64,000 bases of DNA from Hyphomicrobiales bacterium (lineage in GTDB: Bacteria > Pseudomonadota > Alphaproteobacteria > Rhizobiales > Beijerinckiaceae). Below the pieces are notes generated by a model that was not told the origin of the DNA, made no database searches, and worked only from the letters and a program-made list of their open reading frames with translations. Numbering within the stretch: the stretch's first letter is position 1; the number at the start of each line of letters is the position of its first letter. The stretch spans positions 62,001-126,000 of the forward strand of contig UBNE01000003.1 in NCBI GenBank assembly GCA_900466745.1, written 5' to 3'. Shown here piece by piece: positions 29,051-37,950 of the stretch. The position numbers were made by a program, and so were the translations under genes.

Positions 29051-30469
29051 GTGGCACTCAAGCAACTCGCGCTCGTGGCTTTTGTTGCATTGACCCTGGC
29101 GGCCTGCGAGGAGGAGCGCTATCGCGGCTCCGCCCGCCACAACATCCCGATCCCAGCGGCGACCTATGCGCTGATGTCCGAGAAGGGCATGAGCAAGGAC
29201 CAGCCGATCCTGATCCGCTCCTACAAGAAGGAATCGGAGCTGGAGGTGTGGAAGCGCAAGGCCGACGGCCAGTACGCGCTGCTCAAGACCTATCCGATGT
29301 GCCGCTGGTCGGGCCAGCTCGGCCCGAAGAAGCGCGAGGGCGACCGCATGGCGCCGGAGGGCTTCTACGCCATCACGCCCCAGCAGATGAACCCGAACTC
29401 GGCCTATTACGTCTCGTTCAACATGGGCTATCCCAACGCCTATGACCGCTCGCTCGGCCGCACCGGCGCGCATCTGATGGTGCATGGCGCCTGCTCCTCG
29501 GCCGGCTGCTATTCGATGACCGACGACCAGATCGGCGAGATCTACGCGCTGGTGCGCGAGGCGCAGAACGCCGGCCAGCGGGCCGTGCAGATGCAGGCCT
29601 TCCCCTTCCGCATGACGGCGAAGAACTTCGCCCAGCACCGGCTCGACCCGAACATCGCCTTCTGGAAGAACCTGAAGGAAGGCTCGGATTATTTCGAGGT
29701 GACGCATGACGAGCCGGCCGTTTCGGTGGCCGGCGGGCGCTATGTCTTCAATGGCGGCGCGGCGCCGGCGGCGGTGGCGCAGAAGCAGCGCCAGGACGCC
29801 GTCGAGGTGGCTTCCCTCGTCGCCAAGGGCACGCCGGCGATCCAGCTCGTCTATGACGACGGCGACCAGCATTCCTCGTTCAAGCAGACGCTGATGTCCG
29901 GCGGTTCGGCGGCGCTGAACCGCTCGGCCTCCTGGGCCTCCCGGGATGTCGGCATCAGCCGCGAGGACGCCCTGGCGGCCGGTCCGCGCGTGGTCGTGCT
30001 CGACGATCGCGGCAAGGTGCGGGAGACGGTGCGCGCCGCCTCGGCCGAGGACAGCGCGGTGATGGCCGCCATCGCCGCCGCCCCGCCGGTGGAGGCCGCC
30101 AAGCCCGAGCCGGCCAGATCCGAGCCGGCCAGGCCTGCGGCGGCCCCCGCGACGACGCAGATCGCGCGGATCCAGCCCGGCAAGGCCGAGCAGGCTCCGG
30201 TGCTGGCGAGCGCGTCGTCGATGCCCGCCGAGGAGAGCAAGCCCTTCCTGCAGCGCGCCCTGAGCTTCATGCCGATGTTCGGCTCCTCCTCTTCCTCCAG
30301 CTCGGAGGGGCAGGCCACGGCCTCGGCCGAGGCGCCGGTCGTGGTGTCGGCGCCGGCGACGCAGACCAATATCCGCGCGCCGCTGCCGCCGCGCCGGGCG
30401 ACGAATCTGCGCACCAGCAGGCTTGACGAGTCGCCGGCGGCCTATGCCAGTCAGCCCGCGACGCGCTGA
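29051..30469 (+). CDS. L,D-transpeptidase (YafK type) lipoprotein with Ser-rich tail
   Basis: A 472-residue envelope protein. The signal peptide ends in lipobox LAAC (Cys19), so it is probably membrane-anchored. The catalytic YkuD domain of the YafK kind contains HGACSSAGCY (residues 145-154) with Cys153 as predicted nucleophile, giving peptidoglycan L,D-transpeptidase or amidase activity. After about residue 240 the sequence is low-complexity Ala/Pro/Glu, with a serine run near 415, and likely disordered. Start is GTG. A strong terminator follows. Confidence 0.87.
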   Translation: MALKQLALVAFVALTLAACEEERYRGSARHNIPIPAATYALMSEKGMSKDQPILIRSYKKESELEVWKRKADGQYALLKTYPMCRWSGQLGPKKREGDRMAPEGFYAITPQQMNPNSAYYVSFNMGYPNAYDRSLGRTGAHLMVHGACSSAGCYSMTDDQIGEIYALVREAQNAGQRAVQMQAFPFRMTAKNFAQHRLDPNIAFWKNLKEGSDYFEVTHDEPAVSVAGGRYVFNGGAAPAAVAQKQRQDAVEVASLVAKGTPAIQLVYDDGDQHSSFKQTLMSGGSAALNRSASWASRDVGISREDALAAGPRVVVLDDRGKVRETVRAASAEDSAVMAAIAAAPPVEAAKPEPARSEPARPAAAPATTQIARIQPGKAEQAPVLASASSMPAEESKPFLQRALSFMPMFGSSSSSSSEGQATASAEAPVVVSAPATQTNIRAPLPPRRATNLRTSRLDESPAAYASQPATR

Positions 30470-30552
30470 CGGGGCGTCCCGCGGCGCCTGCGCGATGTGA
30501 CGGAACTGCAACAGTTCCCGGCGAAATAGGACCTGCCTTTTTTGCAGGCGCG

Positions 30553-30577
30553 AAGGCCCCCGTTTCGGGGGCCTTTG
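30553..30577 (+). terminator. Rho-independent terminator after L,D-transpeptidase
   Basis: AAGGCCCCC (30553-30561) and GGGGGCCTT (30567-30575) form a perfect 9-bp stem with a 5-nt loop and a short T end. A T-run also precedes it, so it could act in both directions. Confidence 0.85.
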
Positions 30578-30684
30578 CTCATGGCCCGGGCAGGCTGCCG
30601 AAAAGCTCGCCTTGCCGAAATGCCTCTTCGGCCCGCTTGATCGCGATGAAAGCGCGATCACAGCGCGACAGAGGGGTTCTGGCC

Positions 30685-31593
30685 ATGGCTTCGGATGGTT
30701 TCCGGTCTTCGATTCTGGGATTTGCCTTGTCGGCCTCGCTGGCCGCCGCCGCGCAGGGCGCCGATCTGGCGGACAAGAAGGGGGCGCCGCCGCCGGCCGT
30801 GCCGACGGTGACCTGGTTCGACATCGCGGTGAACATCAAGGGGCAGACCGACTACAATTTCCGCGGTATCTCGCAGACGGATCGCAAGCCGGGCATCGGC
30901 GGCGGCGCGGAGCTGCAGATCTACGACAACCTGTTCTATGCCGGCATCTACGGCTCCAGCGTCGACCTGGCGACCCGCCCCAGCGCGGAGGTGGATTTCT
31001 ACGGCGGCATCCGCCCGAAATTCGGCGATCTCGCCTTCGATCTCGGCGTCATGCAGTACTATTATCCGCGCGAGAAGCAGCTCATCGACTGGACCGGCGT
31101 CTATTGGACGCCCAAGAACACCGACTTCACCGAGGTCTACGGCAAGGTCTCCTACGTGTTCGCCGGCAGTCTGACGCTCGGCGGCAACGTCTTCTACGCT
31201 TGGGACTGGCTCGGCACCGGGGCGGACGGCACCTATGCCTCGGTCACCGCCAAATATGCGCTGCCTTTCCTCGAGGGCCTCTCGGTGTCGGGCGAGCTCG
31301 GCCATTACTGGCTCGGCCGGACCAACCAGGCGATCTGGTCGACCACCCCGCCGACCAACCTGCCCGACTACACCTACTGGAACGCCGGCCTGTCCTATAA
31401 CTGGAAGAACGTCACGGCGGATCTGCGCTACCACGACACCACGTTGTCGAAGACGGAATGCTTCGCGCTGACCGCCGATCCGGGCGGCATCGCCTCAGGC
31501 TCCGGCCGCTCGAAATGGTGCGGCGCCGCCGTGGTCGGCACGCTCTCCTTCGACATCACGGCGAGCAGCCTCGGCGTCTTCGCGCAGCCGTGA
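30685..31593 (+). CDS. TorF family putative outer-membrane porin
   Basis: A 302-residue outer-membrane beta-barrel protein. The signal peptide (MASDGFRSSILGFALSASLAAAAQ) is followed by GADLADKK and a Pro-rich stretch. The barrel then begins VNIKGQTDYNFRGISQTDRKPG, the TorF hallmark, with alternating strands (LFYAGIYGSSVDL, GGNVFYAWDWLG, ADLRYHDTTLSK). Length fits a 12- or 14-strand pore. Start chosen for the GAGGGG ribosome site; an ATG 48 bases upstream is less likely because it precedes the signal peptide. Confidence 0.88.
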   Translation: MASDGFRSSILGFALSASLAAAAQGADLADKKGAPPPAVPTVTWFDIAVNIKGQTDYNFRGISQTDRKPGIGGGAELQIYDNLFYAGIYGSSVDLATRPSAEVDFYGGIRPKFGDLAFDLGVMQYYYPREKQLIDWTGVYWTPKNTDFTEVYGKVSYVFAGSLTLGGNVFYAWDWLGTGADGTYASVTAKYALPFLEGLSVSGELGHYWLGRTNQAIWSTTPPTNLPDYTYWNAGLSYNWKNVTADLRYHDTTLSKTECFALTADPGGIASGSGRSKWCGAAVVGTLSFDITASSLGVFAQP

Positions 31594-31618
31594 GCGGTTC
31601 TGCCGGGCGCTCCCGGGG

Positions 31619-31634
31619 CCGCCCGCACGGGCGG
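31619..31634. terminator. GC hairpin between convergent porin and MarR genes
   Basis: CCGCCC and GGGCGG pair around GCAC (31619-31634) in the 53-base gap between two converging stops. There is no T-run, so it is only a weak terminator candidate. Confidence 0.35.
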
Positions 31635-31646
31635 TCCTGCCGGCTT

Positions 31647-32126
31647 TCAGGGCTCGAGCGCCTTGGCGACGCGCCGCATCATCTCGCCGATGGCGTTGCA
31701 TTCGGCATCGCTCAGCACCGTCATCATCGCCTCGATCTCGGCGACATGGATCGCCATGGCCTTGCGGGTCAGGGCTTCGCCCTCCGCCGTCAGCCAGAGG
31801 CGCCGCACGCGCCGGTCGGCGTCGTCGCCATGGCGCTCGATCAGCCCGCGCCGCTCCAGCACCGGCAGCAGCATGCTCATGGCGCTGCGCCCGACCAGCA
31901 GCTTTCCGGCCAGCGCCTGCTGCGTCAGCCCGGGCTGGTGGAAGATATTGGCGAGGACGTCGTAATGGGCGACCTGGATGCCGAGCGGCGCCAGCGCCTC
32001 GCCGAAGGCCTTCTCCCAGAGCGTGTGCACGCGGGCGACCGCGACCCAGTTGCGGAAGCGCGGCAGATCCCAGGGCAGGCGTTCACGTTCCGGCGAGAGG
32101 GCGGAAGAAGCTTGCTTTTTGTTCAT
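31647..32126 (-). CDS. MarR family transcriptional regulator
   Basis: A 159-residue winged-helix repressor or activator. Core features are VAHYDVLANIFHQPGLTQQALAGKL (helix-turn-helix start), GRSAMSMLLPVLERRGLIERHGDDADRRVRRLWLT (recognition helix and wing) and a C-terminal dimer helix. The ligand is unknown. There is no Shine-Dalgarno site; instead a GTTCA-N4-TGAAC palindrome overlaps its start codon and a second sits 20 bp upstream. It is divergent from an alpha/beta hydrolase gene, so joint control of both is likely. Confidence 0.92.
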   Translation of the reverse strand: MNKKQASSALSPERERLPWDLPRFRNWVAVARVHTLWEKAFGEALAPLGIQVAHYDVLANIFHQPGLTQQALAGKLLVGRSAMSMLLPVLERRGLIERHGDDADRRVRRLWLTAEGEALTRKAMAIHVAEIEAMMTVLSDAECNAIGEMMRRVAKALEP

Positions 32127-32154
32127 GGCTGAACATATTCGTTCAGGGTTGAAC
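32121..32154. promoter_or_regulatory. Two identical-half palindromes, candidate MarR operators
   Basis: GTTCATGGCTGAAC (32121-32134) and GTTCAGGGTTGAAC (32141-32154) both match GTTCA-N4-TGAAC. Their centres are exactly 20 bp apart, about two helical turns, so two dimers would bind the same DNA face. They lie between the MarR gene and the divergent hydrolase, one overlapping the MarR start codon. Confidence 0.7.
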
Positions 32155-32171
32155 AGATCGGGGTCGACGCC

Positions 32172-33065
32172 ATGACCGTTTCCGCGTTCCATCTGCTGCG
32201 CCCGCTGGTCCGGGCCGCCAGTTTCCTGGCGCCCGGCCCGGCCGGCAAGCTCGCCTTTCGCCTCTTCTGTACCCCGCCGCGCCGCCGGGTGCGACGTGAA
32301 AACGCCGGGCGCGGCGCGGCCGGCCCCGGCAGGCGGCTGGCCGGGGCGCAGGCGGCGTCGGTCCCGTTCCCCTGCGGCAGCGCGCAGGCCTATGTCTTCG
32401 ACCCGGACGGCGCCGGGCGGCGCGGCACGGTGCTGCTGGTGCATGGCTGGAGCAGCGAGGCGGCTTTCATGACCGCTTTCGTCAGCCCGCTGCGCGAGGC
32501 CGGCTTCCGGGTGGTCGCCTTCGACCTGCCGGCGCATGGCGCCTCGACCGGGCGGGTGCTGGACATGCCGCTCGGCGTCGCCAGCCTTGCGGCGGTGGCG
32601 CGGGCGTTCGGGCCGATCCATGCGGTGGTGAGCCATTCCTTCGGCGGGCTGATCGCGCTCGCGGCGCTGGCGGGCTCGGTTCCCGGCCAGCCGCCGGTCA
32701 GCGCGGGGCGCCTCGCGATGATCGCGGCGCCGTCCTCCGTGAAGCGGATCACGCGGCGGTTCGGGGCCGGAATCGGGCTCGGGCGGCGCGGCCAGGCGGC
32801 GCTGGAACGGCGCATCCATGCCGTCGCCGGCAATCCGGTCGAGGTCTTCGACGGCTCCGCCCAGCTTGCCGCGATCCGGCTTCCGACGCTGATCGTCCAT
32901 GACCGGCAGGACCGCGAGCTCGCCTTCGACCATGCCGAGGCGCTGGCGGCGGCGGGGTCTTTCGCAAGGCTGGAGGAGACGCAGGGCTTCGGGCACCGGC
33001 GCATCCTGCAGGCGAAGCCGGTGATCGACAGCGTCACCCGCTTCGTCCGCGCCGAGGCGCCGTAG
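32172..33065 (+). CDS. Alpha/beta hydrolase
   Basis: A 297-residue serine hydrolase fold. The oxyanion motif LLVHGWSSEAAF is near residue 90 and the nucleophile elbow is VVSHSFGGLIAL (S-H-S-F-G, with Ser instead of the usual first Gly). The acid-bearing LPTLIVHDRQDREL and the histidine in TQGFGHRRIL complete the triad. The N-terminus is basic and may associate with membrane. Probably controlled by the divergent MarR regulator; the substrate is unknown. Confidence 0.88.
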   Translation: MTVSAFHLLRPLVRAASFLAPGPAGKLAFRLFCTPPRRRVRRENAGRGAAGPGRRLAGAQAASVPFPCGSAQAYVFDPDGAGRRGTVLLVHGWSSEAAFMTAFVSPLREAGFRVVAFDLPAHGASTGRVLDMPLGVASLAAVARAFGPIHAVVSHSFGGLIALAALAGSVPGQPPVSAGRLAMIAAPSSVKRITRRFGAGIGLGRRGQAALERRIHAVAGNPVEVFDGSAQLAAIRLPTLIVHDRQDRELAFDHAEALAAAGSFARLEETQGFGHRRILQAKPVIDSVTRFVRAEAP

Positions 33066-33124
33066 ATCGGCGCGGGTCCGACGGGATGCGGTCGCGGCGA
33101 TCTATCGACGTGCCACGGCCCGCC

Positions 33125-34189
33125 TCAGATCCAGCCCATCAATTCGCGCCGGACGACGGCGGCGATGACGTCGATGCCTTCGGGCGAATCGTTGAGGCAG
33201 GGCAGATAGGCGAATCTTTCGCCGCCATTGTGCAGGAAGATCTCGCGGTTCTCGCCGTCGAGCTCCTCTAGCGTCTCGAGGCAGTCGGCCGAGAAGCCGG
33301 GCGCCACGATCGCCATGGATTTGCGGCCGGCCAGCGCCAGCGCCTTCACCGTCTCGTCGGTGTAAGGCTTGAGCCATTCGTCCGGCCCGAAGCGGGACTG
33401 GAAGGTCAGGGGAAAGCGCTCCTCGGAAAGGCCGAGCTCGGCCCGCAGCAGCCGCCAGGTCTTGACGCACTGGCAGTAATAGGGGTCGCCCTTGAGCAGA
33501 TAGGCTTTGGGCATGCCGTGGAAGGAGCAGAGGATGACCTCGGGCTCGAAATCGAGCTTCGCCAGCGAGGCGCGCATCGAGCGGGCGAGCGCGTCGATAT
33601 AGACCGGGTCGTCGTGATAGGGCGGCGAGACGCGCACCGTCGGCTGCCAGCGCATCTGCATCAGGGCGCGGAAGGCCTGGTCGCAGGCGGTGGCCGAGGT
33701 CGGCGCGGCATATTGCGGGTAGAGCGGCACCATCAGGATGCGGTCGCAGCCCTGGTCGAGCAGGGCCTGGAGCCGGCTCTTCACGTCGGGCAGCCCGTAG
33801 CGCATCGCCCAGTCGACGACGATGCGGTCGCCGGCGAGCGGCTTCAGCCGTTCGGCGAGTTGCTCGGTCTGCGAGCGGGTGATGGTCTTGAGCGGGCCTT
33901 CGTCGCGCTCCCTGTTCCAGACGGTGGCGTAGTCCTTGCCCTTGCGGCCGGGCCGCGTCGACAGCACGATCAGGTTGAGGATCGGCCACCATTTCCAGCG
34001 CGGCTCCTCGATCACGCGCCGGTCGGAGAGGAACTCCTTGAGATAGGCGCGCATCGGCCAGTAGCCGGTGCCTTCCGGCGTGCCGAGATTCATCAGCAGC
34101 ACGCCGATGCGGCCCGAACCGGCTTTCGGATGGTCCGGCGGGAGCGGAACGGCCTGGCCGGCCGGGGCCGCGGCGATGTCAGCAGTCAT
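33125..34189 (-). CDS. hemH: Ferrochelatase
   Basis: Inserts ferrous iron into protoporphyrin IX, the last step of haem synthesis, at the inner membrane. It has 354 residues. Signatures are GVLLMNLGTPEG at the N-terminus, PLYPQYAAPTSATACDQ, the catalytic histidine in LCSFHGMPKAYLLKGDPYY, FQSRFGPDEWLKPYTDE and APGFSADCLETLEE with the metal-path glutamates. It is convergent with the hydrolase and divergent from the 5'-nucleotidase gene. Iron control via the Fur-family gene in this window is possible, but I saw no box here. Confidence 0.96.
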   Translation of the reverse strand: MTADIAAAPAGQAVPLPPDHPKAGSGRIGVLLMNLGTPEGTGYWPMRAYLKEFLSDRRVIEEPRWKWWPILNLIVLSTRPGRKGKDYATVWNRERDEGPLKTITRSQTEQLAERLKPLAGDRIVVDWAMRYGLPDVKSRLQALLDQGCDRILMVPLYPQYAAPTSATACDQAFRALMQMRWQPTVRVSPPYHDDPVYIDALARSMRASLAKLDFEPEVILCSFHGMPKAYLLKGDPYYCQCVKTWRLLRAELGLSEERFPLTFQSRFGPDEWLKPYTDETVKALALAGRKSMAIVAPGFSADCLETLEELDGENREIFLHNGGERFAYLPCLNDSPEGIDVIAAVVRRELMGWI

Positions 34190-34413
34190 GGGCGCAGGCT
34201 CTCCTTAGAGCCGGAGCCGACCGGGTCGGGGAATCCGTCTCTAATTCAAAGGTCTCGCGTTCGTGATTTAGACGAGTTCGCGCTTTCGTCCAGCCTTGAA
34301 GCCGTCCGGAAGGCGGGGTGCGACACTGCCGACCGCGGCCGCCGGCCCGGAACGGCTCTGGCAGCGCGACGGCTCTCTTGCTAGTCTGGAGTCGTTCCGG
34401 ACAGGGGGCCGCC

Positions 34414-35937
34414 ATGACCAAGCTGACCCGCCGCAAGGCCCTCGGCGTCCTCGCCGCTCCTGCGACTCTCGCCGCGACCGCCCCGGTCGCGCTGGCGCAG
34501 CAGCCGGCGCCGAGCTTCACCCTGCTGCTGCTCAACGACATCTACAAGATGAGCGACGACAAGGGCCGCGGCGGTTTCGCCCGCGCGGCCGGCATCGCCA
34601 AAGCCGAGCGGGCCAGAGGCGTGCCGCTGCTGTTCTGCCATGCCGGCGACTGCTACTCGCCCTCGCTGATGTCGGGCTTCGACCACGGCGCCCATATCGT
34701 CGCGATGCAGAACCGGATGGGCATCGACGTCTTCGTGCCGGGCAACCACGAGTTCGATTTCGGCAAGGAGAACTACCTCAAGCTCTCCGCCGCGCAGACC
34801 TACCCGACCTTCGCCGCCAATCTGCGCGATGCGAACGGCGAGCCCCTGCCCGGCCACAGGGACAGCCAGATCTTCGATCTCGGCGGCATCCGGGTCGGCG
34901 TGATCGGCACGGCCTACGACCTGACGCCGCAGATCTCGTTTCCGGGCGATCTGACATTCTCCTCGACCCTGGAGGCGCTCAGGCGCGAGGCCAAGGCCCT
35001 GAAGGGGCAGGGCGCCGACATCCTGGTCGCCGTCGTCCATGCCGACCGGGCGACGGACAACGAGATCGTCCGCTCGCGGATCGTCGACATCCTGCTCACC
35101 GGGCACGACCACGACCTCGCCATCGCCTATGACGGCAAGGTGGTGATGGTGGAGTCGAACGAGGAGGGCAATTACGTCACCGCCATCGACATCGCCGCCA
35201 CGGTCAAGGGCGAGGGGGCGGCGCGGCAGGTGAGCTGGACGCCGACCTTCCGCGTCAACGATTCCCGCTCGGCGACGCCGGACCCGGAGGTCGCCGCCAT
35301 CGTCAGGGGCTACGAGGCCGAGCTGTCGAAGGAGCTCGACGTCGACCTCGCCCGTCTCGCCGTGCCGCTCGATTCCCGCACCGGCGTCATCCGCACGCAG
35401 GAGACGGCGCTCGGCAACCTCGTCGCCGACGCGCTGCGCGCCTCGACCGGCGCGCAGCTCGCCATCACCAATGCCGGCGGCATCCGCGCCAACAGGCAAT
35501 ATCCGGCCGGCTATACCCTGACGCGGCGCGACGTGCTGAACGAACTGCCCTTCGGCAACGCCACCGCGATGGTCGAGATCACCGGCAAGGACGTCAGGGA
35601 CGCGCTGGAGAACGGGCTCTCGCCGGCGCCCCAGGGCTCCGGCAAGTTTCCCGTCGTCGCCGGCCTGCGCTTCGAGGCGGATGTGAAGCGGCCGGCCGGC
35701 TCCCGCGTCGTCGCGCTTTCCCTCAGCGACGGCACGCCGATCGATCCCGCCGGCCGATACACCGTCGCCACGAACAATTTCATGCTGGAAGGCGGCGACG
35801 GCTATGCCGCGCTCGGGCGCGGCAGGACCCTGATCGGCGCCACCGACGGTAAGCTGATGGCCAATGAGATGATGGTCTATCTGCGCAGGCTGGGGACGGT
35901 CGAGGCCAGGGTCGAGGGGCGGGCGGTGATCAAGTGA
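34414..35937 (+). CDS. Periplasmic metallophosphatase / 5'-nucleotidase
   Basis: A 507-residue exported phosphoesterase likely to dephosphorylate nucleotides. An N-terminal twin-arginine-like signal (LTRRKALGVLAAPATLAAT) ends near residue 30. Metal motifs are CHAGDCYSPSL, GNHEFDFG, VVHAD and LTGHDHD; the first motif, usually D-x-H, is NDIYKM here, with tyrosine for histidine. The C-terminal nucleotidase domain includes NAGGIRANRQYPAG and NNFMLEGGDGYA. The ung gene follows 10 bp after its stop. Confidence 0.91.
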   Translation: MTKLTRRKALGVLAAPATLAATAPVALAQQPAPSFTLLLLNDIYKMSDDKGRGGFARAAGIAKAERARGVPLLFCHAGDCYSPSLMSGFDHGAHIVAMQNRMGIDVFVPGNHEFDFGKENYLKLSAAQTYPTFAANLRDANGEPLPGHRDSQIFDLGGIRVGVIGTAYDLTPQISFPGDLTFSSTLEALRREAKALKGQGADILVAVVHADRATDNEIVRSRIVDILLTGHDHDLAIAYDGKVVMVESNEEGNYVTAIDIAATVKGEGAARQVSWTPTFRVNDSRSATPDPEVAAIVRGYEAELSKELDVDLARLAVPLDSRTGVIRTQETALGNLVADALRASTGAQLAITNAGGIRANRQYPAGYTLTRRDVLNELPFGNATAMVEITGKDVRDALENGLSPAPQGSGKFPVVAGLRFEADVKRPAGSRVVALSLSDGTPIDPAGRYTVATNNFMLEGGDGYAALGRGRTLIGATDGKLMANEMMVYLRRLGTVEARVEGRAVIK

Positions 35938-35947
35938 GGCCGTCCGC

Positions 35948-36646
35948 GTGACCTGCGTCGCGGCGCTCGCCGCCTTTCTCGCCTCGCCGGGCGCCGAAGG
36001 CTGGCGCGCATTGCCTGCCTTCGCGCCGGGCGGGCCGGCCGCCCGCGCCTGCGCGGCGGTGGACGCCGAGCGCGCGGCCGGGCATGTCGTCGCTCCGGCG
36101 CCCGAGCGCGTCTTCGCCGCCCTGGCCCTGGCGCCGCTCGCCGCGGTCCGGGCGGTCATTCTCGGGCAGGACCCCTATCCGACCCCGGGCCATGCCAACG
36201 GCCTGGCCTTTTCCTATGTCGGTCCGCCGCCGCTGCCGCGCTCGCTCGTCAACATCTACAAGGAGCGCGCCGCGGATCTCGGAAAGCCTCCTCCGGCCGA
36301 TGGCGACCTGACGCGCTGGGCCGCGCAGGGGGTGCTGCTGCTCAACACGGCGCTGACCGTGCGCGAGGGAGCCAGCAAGGCGGGGTCGCATCTCAGGCTC
36401 GGCTGGGGCAAGGTCAGCGACGAGATCATCGCCGCCGTCTCGCGCGAGCGGCCGCATGTCGTCTTCCTGCTCTGGGGCGGGCCGGCGCAGGCGAAGCGGC
36501 CGCTGATCGACGAGAGCCGGCATCTGGTCATCGCCAGCGCGCATCCCTCGCCGCTCTCGGCGCGGCGCGGCTTCTTCGGCTCGAAGCCGTTCAGCCGGGC
36601 GAATGCCTGGCTGTCGGCGCAGGGGGAGAAGCCCGTCGACTGGTGA
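35948..36646 (+). CDS. ung: Uracil-DNA glycosylase, family 1
   Basis: Removes uracil from DNA. It has 232 residues. The catalytic water-activating motif is GQDPYPTPGHANGLAFS (the usual His after Tyr is Pro here, as I recall for other alphaproteobacteria). LLNTALTVREG carries the uracil-reading Asn, and AHPSPLSARRGFFGSKPFSRAN carries the catalytic His and intercalation loop. Start is GTG with a GAGG site, 10 bp after the 5'-nucleotidase stop; the two are probably cotranscribed. Confidence 0.94.
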   Translation: MTCVAALAAFLASPGAEGWRALPAFAPGGPAARACAAVDAERAAGHVVAPAPERVFAALALAPLAAVRAVILGQDPYPTPGHANGLAFSYVGPPPLPRSLVNIYKERAADLGKPPPADGDLTRWAAQGVLLLNTALTVREGASKAGSHLRLGWGKVSDEIIAAVSRERPHVVFLLWGGPAQAKRPLIDESRHLVIASAHPSPLSARRGFFGSKPFSRANAWLSAQGEKPVDW

Positions 36647-36680
36647 GGCCGCCGCCGGCCCGGCGGGCGGCGCCCGATGT

Positions 36681-37913
36681 TCAGCCCACCGGGCGTTCGT
36701 CGGCGATGACCTTGCCGTCATTGGGCAGGGCGCCGAGCGGCAGCACCTCGACCTTGCCCTTGAGCTTGGTCACCTGCTGCAGGGTCGAGGAGACGGCGTC
36801 GACGAAGCCGGCCGGCTCGGCATAGATCTCGGCCTTGAGGGTCATGGTGTCGGTCTCGTCGGCGCGGCCGACGACCAGCCTCAGCTTGGCGATCTCGGCG
36901 TGGCGCCGGGCGATCTCGGCGACCTGCTCCGGGCGCACGAACATGCCCTTGATCTTCGCGGTCTGGTCGGCGCGCCCGAGCCAGCCCCTGATGCGGGTAT
37001 TGGTCCGCCCGCAGGGGCTCAGCCCCGGCAGCACGGCGGTGAGATCCCCGACCGCGAGCCGGATCTGCGGATGGTGCGGGTCGAGATTGGTGACGACGAC
37101 CTCGCCGACCTCGCCTTCGGGCACGGGGTCGCCGGTGCCGGGCCGGACGATCTCGACGATCAGGTTCTCGTTCAGCACCATGCCTTCGCGCGCCGAGGTC
37201 TCATAGGCGATGACGCCGAGATCGGCGGTGGCGTAGAGCTGGTAGGCGTCGATGCCGCGCTCCCGGACCCAGGCCTGGAGCGAGGGCGGGAAGGCGGCGC
37301 CGGAAACGACGGCGCGCCGGATCGAGGAGATGTCGACGCCGCGGGCTTCCGCCGCCTCGATCAGGATCTTGAGGAAATCGGGCGTGCCGGCATAGGCGGC
37401 GGGCCGGTAGGCGCCGATCACCTCCATCTGTTGCTCGGTGTTGCCCGGCCCGGCGGGGATGACGGCGCAGCCCAGCGCTCGGGCGGCCGAGTCCATGATG
37501 AAGCCGCCCGGCGTCAGATGGTAGCTCAGCGTGTTGAGTACGATCTCGCCGGCCCGGAAGCCGGCGGCCCGCAGGCCGCGCGACGCGCCCCAGGCATCCC
37601 CGGCCGCCGCTTCCGGCTCGAAGATCGGCCCGGGCGAGGTGAAGAGCCGGCCGAAGCTGCCCGGCGCCCCCGGCACGAGGCCGCCGAAGGGCAGAGACGC
37701 TTTGTGCAGCGCCGGCAGATCGGCCTTGCGCAACACCGGCAGGCCGGCCAGCGCCTTGCGGTCGGTGATCGCGTCCGGTTCGATGCCGGCGAGCCGCTCG
37801 GCATAGGCGGGCGCCTGCATCGCCGCCTTCAGCAGCTTGGGCAAACGCGCGAAGAGATCGGCCTCGCGCTCCGCCGGCGAGCGGGTTTCGAGCGCGTCGT
37901 CATGCTCGGTCAT
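36681..37913 (-). CDS. PaaK-like phenylacetate-CoA ligase family protein with altered P-loop
   Basis: A 410-residue adenylate-forming-type protein related to phenylacetate-CoA ligase. Conserved family parts are AYAGTPDFLKIL, VVSGAAFPPSLQAW, EVVVTNL, and the hinge GRADQTAKIKGMFVRPEQV. The ATP P-loop normally reading SSGTTG is instead FTSPGPIFEP (residues 91-100), and the usual YG(L/M)TE motif is YATADLG, so ATP binding may be lost or different. It is on the same strand as the ABC importer and ligase genes upstream and probably belongs to that operon, although a repeat lies between. A phenylacetate substrate is not proven. Confidence 0.83.
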   Translation of the reverse strand: MTEHDDALETRSPAEREADLFARLPKLLKAAMQAPAYAERLAGIEPDAITDRKALAGLPVLRKADLPALHKASLPFGGLVPGAPGSFGRLFTSPGPIFEPEAAAGDAWGASRGLRAAGFRAGEIVLNTLSYHLTPGGFIMDSAARALGCAVIPAGPGNTEQQMEVIGAYRPAAYAGTPDFLKILIEAAEARGVDISSIRRAVVSGAAFPPSLQAWVRERGIDAYQLYATADLGVIAYETSAREGMVLNENLIVEIVRPGTGDPVPEGEVGEVVVTNLDPHHPQIRLAVGDLTAVLPGLSPCGRTNTRIRGWLGRADQTAKIKGMFVRPEQVAEIARRHAEIAKLRLVVGRADETDTMTLKAEIYAEPAGFVDAVSSTLQQVTKLKGKVEVLPLGALPNDGKVIADERPVG

Positions 37914-37950
37914 CGGAAGCGTCCTCGGGTCACCTGTAAACCGGCGTGGC

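Noticed and set aside
36649-36672. GC-only hairpin between converging ung and the PaaK-like gene
   Set aside because: Pairing needs a bulge and there is no T-run; indistinguishable from GC-rich background.
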